NCBI GenBank assembly: GCA_947469815.1 | Contig: CANIRI010000179.1 | Location: 1 to 5,435 of the forward strand | Direction: 5' to 3' | DNA: 5,435 nt | DNA from: Comamonadaceae bacterium | GTDB taxonomy: Bacteria > Pseudomonadota > Gammaproteobacteria > Burkholderiales > Burkholderiaceae_C | In this document: in pieces, positions 1-5,435 of the stretch | Numbering within the stretch: the stretch's first letter is position 1 | How the letters are laid out: each line of letters starts with the position of its first letter | The notes under the pieces: model-generated | Database searches by the model: none | Seen by the model: only the letters and a program-made list of their open reading frames with translations | What the model was told of the DNA's origin: nothing | Made by a program: the position numbers and the translations under genes

Positions 1-1
1 G

Positions 2-952
2 CAAGACCTCTCCACCGACTTTGACCTGAACCTGTTTTATTCCACGCGCGGGCATTTCACCCTGGCGCATACCGATGCCTCGATGCGCACCATGCGCTGG
101 CGCGCCGAAGTCAACAAGCACTACGGCATCGATTCCGAACTGGTCTACCCCGACTTCATCCAAAAAGCCGTGCCCTCCATGGACATGAGCTGCGCCGGAC
201 ACGCCCCCATCCTGGGCGCGCTGTACCACGCGCCAGGTGCCATCGCGCGGCATGACGCAGTGGCCTGGGGCTATGGACGCGGCGCCGATATGCGCGGCGT
301 CGAGATCCACCAGCAAACCCGTGTGCTCGACATCCTTACCCAAAGCGGGCGGGTCACCGGCGTGAAGACTTCGCGCGGCGATATCGCCTGCGGCAAGGTC
401 TTGTGCGCCGTGGCCGGTTCCACGCCGCGCATCCTGAAAATGCTGGACTTGCGCAGCCCGATTTACATCCACCCGCTGCAAGCCATGGTCAGCGAACCCA
501 TGAAGCAATGGCTCGATCCAATTTTGGTGTCGGGCAGCTTGCACGTCTACATCAGCCAGACCGCGCGCGGCGAACTGGTCATGGGCGCGTCACTCGACCC
601 CTATGAGCTGCATTCCACCCGCTCCACGCTGGACTTCACCGAGAGCCTGAGCGCCCACATGGTGGAAATGCTGCCCCAGTTGTCGCAGGCCAAAGTCGTG
701 CGGCAATGGGCCGGCATGGCCGACATGACGCCCGACTTCGCGCCCATCATGGGCAAGACCCCGGTGGAAGGCTTTTATCTGGACGCCGGTTGGGGCACCT
801 GGGGCTTCAAGGCCACGCCGGTGTGCGGCAAAACAATGTCCTACACCGTCGCCAATGACCGCGCCCATCCACTCATTGAAGGCTTTGCTTTTGACCGTTT
901 CGAGCGCTATTCGCTAACGGGCGAAAAAGGCGCGGCTTCGGTTGGACATTGA
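2..952 (+). CDS. mgdA: N-methylglutamate dehydrogenase subunit A (sarcosine oxidase beta/SoxB-like), 5'-truncated
   Basis: This is the flavin-bearing catalytic subunit of a heterotetrameric sarcosine-oxidase-type enzyme of the DAO family. It oxidises the N-methyl group of a secondary amino acid, here probably N-methylglutamate. The frame is open from base 2, and the residues before the Met codon at 83 (LFYSTRGHFTLAHTDAS) are typical SoxB sequence, so that Met is internal. About 316 residues are visible of a family length near 410, and the N-terminal FAD Rossmann motif lies outside the window. The RHDAVAWG motif carries His (codon 251-253) at the place where SoxB-type subunits bind FMN covalently. 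Near the C-terminus, GWGTWGFKATP (788-820) holds the conserved Lys expected at the substrate carboxylate, and the protein ends in the usual HPL...F.FDRF region with a GAASVGH tail. The stop is followed 6 nt later by the delta-subunit gene. The family is nearly certain. The choice of mgdA over soxB is inferred from the downstream gmaS-like gene. Confidence 0.88.
   Translation, partial: QDLSTDFDLNLFYSTRGHFTLAHTDASMRTMRWRAEVNKHYGIDSELVYPDFIQKAVPSMDMSCAGHAPILGALYHAPGAIARHDAVAWGYGRGADMRGVEIHQQTRVLDILTQSGRVTGVKTSRGDIACGKVLCAVAGSTPRILKMLDLRSPIYIHPLQAMVSEPMKQWLDPILVSGSLHVYISQTARGELVMGASLDPYELHSTRSTLDFTESLSAHMVEMLPQLSQAKVVRQWAGMADMTPDFAPIMGKTPVEGFYLDAGWGTWGFKATPVCGKTMSYTVANDRAHPLIEGFAFDRFERYSLTGEKGAASVGH
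251..253 (+). other. Predicted covalent FMN attachment histidine of MgdA/SoxB
   Basis: The His codon lies in the motif ARHDAVAWG. In heterotetrameric sarcosine oxidases the FMN is bound through a histidine of the beta subunit at about residue 172-173, and this motif sits at the matching place if about 100 N-terminal residues are missing. The motif is seen directly. Its function is transferred from the family. Confidence 0.6.
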
Positions 953-958
953 CGCACC

Positions 959-1213
959 ATGAAAATCATGACCTGCCCCATCAACGGCCCGCGCCTGATC
1001 TCGGAGTTCGCCTACTGGGGCGAATGCAAAACCATGCCGGACCCCGGCGAAAGCAGCGACGCGCAATGGGCCGACTACGTCTTCAACAAAAGCGGCGCAC
1101 CCGGACTTAAGCACGAATGGTGGTGCCACACGCCGAGCAACACCTGGTTCATTGCGGTGCGCGATACCCAAAGCGATGTGATTGAAAAGACCTTTCTCTA
1201 TGGCCAGCAGTAA
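959..1213 (+). CDS. mgdB: N-methylglutamate dehydrogenase subunit B (sarcosine oxidase delta/SoxD-like)
   Basis: This is the small structural subunit (84 aa) of the same heterotetramer. The SoxD pattern is clear: an N-terminal MKIMTCPINGPR followed by EFAYWGE, a central W.DYVF..., and a C-terminal EWWCH....WFIAVRDT block in which canonical SoxD has H...C. SoxD of sarcosine oxidase binds zinc through two N-terminal Cys (CPxC), one His and one later Cys. Here Cys6 and His57 are kept, but the second Cys is Asn9 and the last Cys is Asn61, so a normal zinc site is unlikely. The start at 959 is chosen because it is 6 nt after the mgdA stop and begins exactly at the family N-terminus. No clear Shine-Dalgarno is seen, so translation is probably coupled to mgdA. 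The last 14 nt overlap the proposed start of mgdC. The protein has no signal peptide or membrane segment and should be cytoplasmic. Confidence 0.88.
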   Translation: MKIMTCPINGPRLISEFAYWGECKTMPDPGESSDAQWADYVFNKSGAPGLKHEWWCHTPSNTWFIAVRDTQSDVIEKTFLYGQQ

Positions 1214-4145
1214 TTCCATGCGCCTGCCCCCGCAGCCCGGCGAGTGGCTGGACCGCAGCGCGCCCCTGCGCTTTCGTTTTGAGGGGCGCGATTGCAGCGG
1301 CTATGCCGGTGACAGCATCAGCGCCGCCTTGTGGGCCGCCGGGCAGTACACGCTGGGCCGCTCCTTCAAGTACCACCGCCCGCGCGGTGTGCTGACGCTG
1401 GCCAACCACGACATCAACGTGATGCTGCAGTCGCCCCAGGCCATGAATATCCGTGGCGATGTGCAGGCACTGTGCGAGGGCATGGACCTGGTCGCGGTGA
1501 ATACCGCCGGTGGCGTGGAAAACGACCGCAACCGTTTCATGGGTCTGCTGGCGCGTTTTCTGCCGGTGGGTTTTTATTACAAGGCGTTCCACACCAAGGC
1601 ACTGTTCCCGCTGTGGGAACGCGTGATCCGCGATTTCTCCGGCCTGGGCAAGCTCGATCTGGCCAAGCCCGCCTTGCACACACCCAAACGCTACGATTTT
1701 TGCGACGTGTTGGTGATCGGCGCGGGTGTCTCGGGTTTGCAGGCGGCTTTGCACGCGGCACGGGCCGGTGCGCAGGTGGTGGTGGTGGATGAAAACGCAC
1801 GCAGCGGCGGCAGCGCCAGTTACCAGCTCGGGGGCAGCGCGACGGCGCTGGAGGCCTTGCGCGAACTGCAAACGGCAGTAGCCGCAGAACCGCTGATCCG
1901 CGTGCTGACCGACACAACAGCCGTCGGTTACTACGCCGACCACTGGGTGGCGCTGATCGACGCGCAGCGCATGACCAAACTGCGCGCCAAGGCCGTGGTG
2001 GTGGCCAGCGGCGTCTTCGAGTTGCCTGCGGTATTCCGGCATAACGACATCCCCGGCATCATGACCGGTGGTGCGGCGCAGCGCCTGATCAACCGCTATG
2101 CGGTGCGCCCCATGCAAACCGCAGTGGCGCTGGTGGCCAACAGCGAAGGATTCACAGCGGTGCTCGACGCCCTGCGCGCGGGCGTGAAAGTCGCCGCCGT
2201 GGCCGATATGCGCAGCCAAGCGCCGACCTGTGCCGCGCGTGACGCGGTACGCGCAGCCGGAGTACGGGTGCTGGATGGCTGGGCCATTTACGAAGCCCAT
2301 GCGGGCGACAGCGGACGCCGGGTCACCGGCGTGACCCTGGCGCGCTTGCTGGCCGATGGCCAAGCCGATACCAGCACCAGCGAACACGTGGCCTGCGATG
2401 GCGTGATCATGAGCGTGGGCTACGCCCCTGCCGCCAATTTGCTGTACCAGGCCGGCACGTCCATGGGCTGGTCCGATACCGTGCAGCAGTTTGTGCCAGC
2501 CACGCTGCCAGCGGGCATCTTTGCCTGCGGTCGCGTCAACGGCGTGTATGACAGCGCGGCCAAGGTACTGGACGGACAGCGCGCCGGCCTGCTGGCCGCC
2601 GCCCATTGCGGCTTCGCAAGCCCACAGGCTGTGCCGCTGGTGCCCGAAGCGGCACGCTGCCCCAGCCACCCCTGGCCTATCGTGGCCCATCCGCAGGGCA
2701 AGAACTTTGTCGACTTCGACGAAGACCTGCAACTCAAAGATTTTTACAACGCGGCGCAAGAGGGCTACGACAACATCGAGTTGATGAAGCGCTACACCAC
2801 CAACGGCATGGGCCCCAGCCAGGGCAAGCATTCCAATATGACCGCGCTGCGGGTGCTAGCGCGCATCCTCGGCAAAACCCCGATCGAAGTGGGCACCACC
2901 ACCGCGCGCCCCTTCTACCACCCGGTGCCGATTTCGCACCTCGCAGGACGCGGCTTCACGCCCGAGCGCCACACCCCCATGCGCGCTCTGCATGCGCAGG
3001 CCGGCGCGGTCTGGATGGCAGCCGGTATGTGGCAGCGCCCCGAGTACTACGCAGTGGCTGGCCGCTCGCGCATGCAGTGCATACGCGAAGAGGCGATGAA
3101 CGTGCGCAAGGGCGTGGGCATCATCGACGTGGGCACGCTGGGCAAGCTCGAAGTCATCGGCCCGCAAGCCGCCGAATTTTTAGAGCGCATCTACATCTCG
3201 CGCTACGCCAATCTGGCGGTCGGCATGACCCGCTACGCGGTGATGTGCGACGAGTCCGGCGTGGTCATTGACGACGGCGTGGTGGCGCGCCTGGGCGAGC
3301 AGCATTTTTATTTCACCACCACCACCTCCGGCGCGGCCACGGTGTACCGCGAACTCTCGCGCCTGAACACGATGTGGCGCATGGACTGCGGCATCGTCAA
3401 CCACACCGGCGCATTTGCGGGCGTGAATGTGGCCGGGCCGCAGGCGCGCCAAGTGCTGGCCGCGCTGACCAGCGCCGATTTGGACGGCGGCGCCTTTCCC
3501 TACCTGGGCGTGCGCGAGATCGATGTGGCGGGCATCCCGGCACGCGCCATGCGCGTGGGCTTTGTGGGCGAGTGGGGCTACGAGGTCCATGTGCCCGCCG
3601 AGCACGGCGCTGCGCTGTGGCAGGCCCTGATGCAAGCCGGGGCAGCCTTAGCTATCCGCCCCTTCGGCGTGGAGGCACAGCGCCTCTTGCGCTTAGAGAA
3701 AGGCCACATCATCATCGGCCAGGACACCGACGGACTGACCGTTCCGCGCGAAGCCGCGCTGGGCTGGGCCACCAAATTAGACAAAGCATTTTTCATCGGC
3801 CAGCGCAGCTTGCAGGCCATCGCCAAACGGCCGCAAAAGCAAACCTTGGTCGGCTTCACGCTGGAGATTCCCGGCATGGACGCCAGCCAGGACAGCCACC
3901 CCGATATGCCGTCTGAGAGCCATCTGGTCATCGTGGACGGCGAGATCAGCGGGCGCATCACCAGCGTGGCCTTCAGCCCGGCGCTGGGCCATGTCATTGG
4001 CATGGCTTTTGTCACGCCGGCACTGAGCGCGGTTGGCACGCGCCTGCCGTTTCGCCTGACCAGCGGCAAGATGGTGAACGCGCAAGTGGTCGCCCTGCCT
4101 TTTTATGACGCCGCGGGTGCCCGCCAGAAGGAGGCCAGCGCATGA
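1200..4145 (+). CDS. mgdC: N-methylglutamate dehydrogenase subunit C (sarcosine oxidase alpha/SoxA-like)
   Basis: This is the large subunit (981 aa from this start), which binds a dinucleotide and folate. The domains in order are as follows. Residues about 23-105 form a ferredoxin-like (Fer2_4-type) region containing GYAGDSISAAL and GRSFKYHRPRG. Residues about 167-470 form an NAD/FAD-type Rossmann region with GAGVSG at 174-179 and an acidic strand end at D197-E198. Residues about 500-580 form the SoxA linker, with FVDFDEDLQLKD and KRYTTNGMGPSQGKHSN. Residues about 600-970 form a GcvT-like aminomethyltransferase domain with VGIIDVGTLGK, FVGEWGYEVHV and RLEKGHIIIGQDTDG. In the sarcosine oxidase family this domain holds tetrahydrofolate, which accepts the C1 unit. 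The length is normal for SoxA (about 960-1000). ATG 1200 was chosen over TTG 1182, which would lengthen the overlap with mgdB. ATG 1218 is also possible, because the conserved part begins at about RLPPQPGEWLDRS. The gene overlaps mgdD by 4 nt (ATGA). Confidence 0.9.
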   Translation: MASSNSMRLPPQPGEWLDRSAPLRFRFEGRDCSGYAGDSISAALWAAGQYTLGRSFKYHRPRGVLTLANHDINVMLQSPQAMNIRGDVQALCEGMDLVAVNTAGGVENDRNRFMGLLARFLPVGFYYKAFHTKALFPLWERVIRDFSGLGKLDLAKPALHTPKRYDFCDVLVIGAGVSGLQAALHAARAGAQVVVVDENARSGGSASYQLGGSATALEALRELQTAVAAEPLIRVLTDTTAVGYYADHWVALIDAQRMTKLRAKAVVVASGVFELPAVFRHNDIPGIMTGGAAQRLINRYAVRPMQTAVALVANSEGFTAVLDALRAGVKVAAVADMRSQAPTCAARDAVRAAGVRVLDGWAIYEAHAGDSGRRVTGVTLARLLADGQADTSTSEHVACDGVIMSVGYAPAANLLYQAGTSMGWSDTVQQFVPATLPAGIFACGRVNGVYDSAAKVLDGQRAGLLAAAHCGFASPQAVPLVPEAARCPSHPWPIVAHPQGKNFVDFDEDLQLKDFYNAAQEGYDNIELMKRYTTNGMGPSQGKHSNMTALRVLARILGKTPIEVGTTTARPFYHPVPISHLAGRGFTPERHTPMRALHAQAGAVWMAAGMWQRPEYYAVAGRSRMQCIREEAMNVRKGVGIIDVGTLGKLEVIGPQAAEFLERIYISRYANLAVGMTRYAVMCDESGVVIDDGVVARLGEQHFYFTTTTSGAATVYRELSRLNTMWRMDCGIVNHTGAFAGVNVAGPQARQVLAALTSADLDGGAFPYLGVREIDVAGIPARAMRVGFVGEWGYEVHVPAEHGAALWQALMQAGAALAIRPFGVEAQRLLRLEKGHIIIGQDTDGLTVPREAALGWATKLDKAFFIGQRSLQAIAKRPQKQTLVGFTLEIPGMDASQDSHPDMPSESHLVIVDGEISGRITSVAFSPALGHVIGMAFVTPALSAVGTRLPFRLTSGKMVNAQVVALPFYDAAGARQKEASA
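4128..4134 (+). promoter_or_regulatory. Strong ribosome binding site for mgdD
   Basis: AAGGAGG lies 7 nt before the ATG at 4142, inside the last codons of mgdC. It fixes the mgdD start despite the 4-nt overlap with the mgdC stop, and it suggests that this subunit can initiate efficiently as well as by coupling. Confidence 0.85.
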
Positions 4146-4759
4146 ACACCCCCGTGAACACGCTGACGCACGCGCCCCGCAGCGCTTCGCCCTTCGAGCT
4201 GGCGCAACATTGGAGCGCCGAAGGCACAGGCCCTGGCGCCGCCGACTTGACCATGAGCGACCGCTCGCTGGAGACGGCCCGCTGGGGATGCAAAGGTCCG
4301 GCAGCGCCGCAGTGGTTAGCCGAACACGGCTTGCCCGTGCCGCCCGACTACAACCGCTACCGGCCACTGACCACGGGCGGCCTGGTCGCACGTCTGGGCG
4401 TTACCGAATTTCTCATCGAAGCCGACGCGCCCACGCTGGCCATGCTGCGCAGCGCGGCCATGCCCGCCGGAAAAGTCCACGGTCTGTATCCGGTGCTGCG
4501 CCAGGACGCGGCCCTGCAGCTGGAAGGCCCCGCCCTGCACACGCTGCTGCGCCAGGTCTGCTCGGTGGATTTGCAAGCCCGCGAGAACCCGCCGGATGCG
4601 GTGTTTTTGACCACCATGGTCGGCGTTGGCGTGACCCTGCTGTGGCGCGGCGACGCCTTGCTGCTGTGGGCCGACGGCACCATGGGAAGCTATTTATGGG
4701 ACACGCTGGCCGAGGTTGCACGCGATTGCGGCAGCTTGCGCCTGTGTCCTGCGCCCTGA
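4142..4759 (+). CDS. mgdD: N-methylglutamate dehydrogenase subunit D (sarcosine oxidase gamma/SoxG-like)
   Basis: This is the gamma-type subunit (205 aa) of the heterotetramer. SoxG is a divergent, GcvT-fold-related subunit that packs against the alpha and beta subunits and has no known catalytic residues. The most recognisable block is RWGCKGPAAPQWLAEHGLPV (residues 47-66). It is followed by LGVTEFLIEAD, a central GLYPVLRQDAALQLEGP and a C-terminal TTMVGVGVTLLWRG with SYLWDTLAEVA. The first 40 or so residues are Ala/Ser/Pro-rich and look poorly conserved, and they do not resemble a signal peptide. The start is set by an excellent Shine-Dalgarno and by the ATGA overlap with the mgdC stop. The protein is about the usual size for SoxG (about 180-210). 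The family is weakly conserved in general, so the call draws strength from its position as the fourth gene after soxB-, soxD- and soxA-like genes. Confidence 0.85.
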   Translation: MNTPVNTLTHAPRSASPFELAQHWSAEGTGPGAADLTMSDRSLETARWGCKGPAAPQWLAEHGLPVPPDYNRYRPLTTGGLVARLGVTEFLIEADAPTLAMLRSAAMPAGKVHGLYPVLRQDAALQLEGPALHTLLRQVCSVDLQARENPPDAVFLTTMVGVGVTLLWRGDALLLWADGTMGSYLWDTLAEVARDCGSLRLCPAP

Positions 4760-4813
4760 AATTCTGTCTGAAGCACCCCGACCCTTTGCCCCCAAACCAT
4801 AAGGAGACACCCG
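4760..4813 (+). other. 54-nt intergenic gap between mgdD and gmaS
   Basis: This is the only true intergenic space in the window. It is C-rich, with no inverted repeat followed by a T-run, so I see no terminator, and no clear sigma70 -35/-10 pair. The likely reading is cotranscription of gmaS with mgdABCD, but a weak or sigma54-type promoter elsewhere cannot be ruled out by eye. Confidence 0.5.
4801..4806 (+). promoter_or_regulatory. Ribosome binding site for gmaS
   Basis: AAGGAG with a 7-nt spacer to the ATG at 4814. It supports this start and independent initiation of the synthetase. Confidence 0.85.
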
Positions 4814-5435
4814 ATGACCCGAGACGAGGCTAAGAAATTTTTCAAAGATAACAACGTGCGCTATGTGCTGGCGCAGTTTGTCGACATCCATGGCGCGGCC
4901 AAAGCCAAAGCAGTGCCGGTCTCGCACTTTGATGAGGTGCTGGACACCGGCGCGGGTTTTGCCGGCTTTGCGGTCTGGGGCCTGGGCATCCAGCCGCATG
5001 GCCCCGACTTCATGGCGCGGGGCGACCTCGGCGCGGTGAGCCTGGTTCCCTGGCAGCCGGGTTTTGCCCGCATCGTCTGCGACGGCCATGTGCACGGCAA
5101 GCCCTGGGAATTCGACAGCCGCGTGGTGCTGAAAAAACAGGTGGCCTTGCTCAAAGAAAAAGGCCTGACTTTCTTCACCGGCCTGGAACCTGAGTTCTCG
5201 GTGCTGCGCCGCGACGCACAAGGCAATATCGTGCCCTGCGACGCCAGCGACACCCTCCAAAAACCCTGCTACGACTACAAGGCCTTGTCGCGCACCCGCG
5301 AGTACATGGACCGGCTGGTCACAGCGGCTATTGGCTCTGGCCTGGATGTCTATCAAATCGACCATGAAGACGGCAACGGCCAGTTCGAGATCAACTACAC
5401 CTATGGCGACTGCCTGACCTCGGCCGACCAGTTCA
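4814..5435 (+). CDS. gmaS: Gamma-glutamylmethylamide synthetase (glutamine synthetase type III-like, GlnT/GmaS), 3'-truncated
   Basis: This is a glutamine synthetase family ligase, probably making gamma-glutamylmethylamide from glutamate, methylamine and ATP. That is the entry step of the N-methylglutamate pathway, and it takes place in the cytoplasm. The 207 visible residues of an expected 430-450 cover the N-terminal beta-grasp domain ([19 protein letters not shown] at 17-35, then [15 protein letters not shown] and [19 protein letters not shown]). They also cover the start of the catalytic domain, with GLEPEFSVL at 123-131, whose Glu residues match the GS metal-ligand motif GxExEF, and [11 protein letters not shown] at 183-193, which matches the HEVxxGQxEI motif. 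The ATG has a good Shine-Dalgarno. The frame is still open at the window edge. Sequence alone shows GS family. GmaS rather than a true glutamine synthetase is inferred from the adjacent dehydrogenase genes and the short GlnT-like N-terminus. A gamma-glutamyl-polyamine synthetase or another GlnT relative remains possible. Confidence 0.85.
   Translation, partial: MTRDEAKKFFKDNNVRYVLAQFVDIHGAAKAKAVPVSHFDEVLDTGAGFAGFAVWGLGIQPHGPDFMARGDLGAVSLVPWQPGFARIVCDGHVHGKPWEFDSRVVLKKQVALLKEKGLTFFTGLEPEFSVLRRDAQGNIVPCDASDTLQKPCYDYKALSRTREYMDRLVTAAIGSGLDVYQIDHEDGNGQFEINYTYGDCLTSADQF

Noticed and set aside
83..952. Met at 83 as the true start of the first gene
   Set aside because: The frame is open to the window edge, and the codons before 83 encode conserved SoxB-type sequence. 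The gene is cut by the window.
1149..2831. 560-codon open frame on the minus strand opposite mgdC
   Set aside because: Its translation is rich in His, Gln, Arg and Ala with no recognisable domain, and it lies opposite strongly conserved SoxA sequence. GC-rich codon bias in mgdC removes stops from this antisense frame, so it is a shadow.
4745..4813. Possible transcription terminator after mgdD
   Set aside because: I found no stable inverted repeat with a following T-run. The gap is C-rich and ends in the gmaS ribosome binding site.
4105..4833. 242-codon plus-strand frame across the mgdC end, mgdD and the start of gmaS
   Set aside because: It is an out-of-frame, Arg/Ala/His-rich reading that overlaps mgdD, which has a family match and a strong ribosome binding site.
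4694..5365. 223-codon minus-strand frame opposite gmaS
   Set aside because: It has no domain and lies opposite clear glutamine synthetase family sequence.
2..5435. An undescribed defence, mobile or RNA-based system
   Set aside because: All sequence except 54 nt and a few linker bases is taken up by five genes of known metabolic families in one operon. No repeats, att-like sites or unexplained spaces remain.

Overview
The window reads as one uninterrupted plus-strand operon from a GC-rich bacterium, most likely a betaproteobacterium of the Burkholderiales or Comamonadaceae kind. That placement rests on codon use (strong G/C at third positions), tight gene packing and general protein character, and is only a moderate-confidence inference. 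No RNA gene, mobile element, CRISPR array, long repeat or convincing terminator is visible.

Layout. (1) 2-952: 3' part of a SoxB/MgdA-type flavoprotein subunit, cut by the left edge. (2) 959-1213: small SoxD/MgdB-type subunit. (3) 1200-4145: large SoxA/MgdC-type subunit with an N-terminal ferredoxin-like region, a dinucleotide-binding disulfide-oxidoreductase-like region and a C-terminal GcvT-like folate-binding domain. (4) 4142-4759: SoxG/MgdD-type subunit. (5) 54 nt further on, from 4814 past the right edge: the N-terminal half of a glutamine synthetase family enzyme, best called gamma-glutamylmethylamide synthetase (GmaS). The first four genes overlap or nearly touch. The last has its own strong Shine-Dalgarno sequence.

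Taken alone, the four subunits would be called heterotetrameric sarcosine oxidase. Followed directly by a GmaS-like ligase, and with a delta subunit that lacks two of the four expected zinc ligands, the set is better read as N-methylglutamate dehydrogenase (mgdABCD) of the N-methylglutamate pathway. In that pathway GmaS joins methylamine to glutamate using ATP, MgsABC (not in this window) transfers the methylamine group to form N-methylglutamate, and MgdABCD oxidises N-methylglutamate, regenerating glutamate and passing the C1 unit to formaldehyde or methylene-tetrahydrofolate. The operon would let the cell use methylamine as a nitrogen source and possibly as a carbon or energy source. This is a known pathway. 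I see no evidence of an undescribed system here, only some details worth checking.
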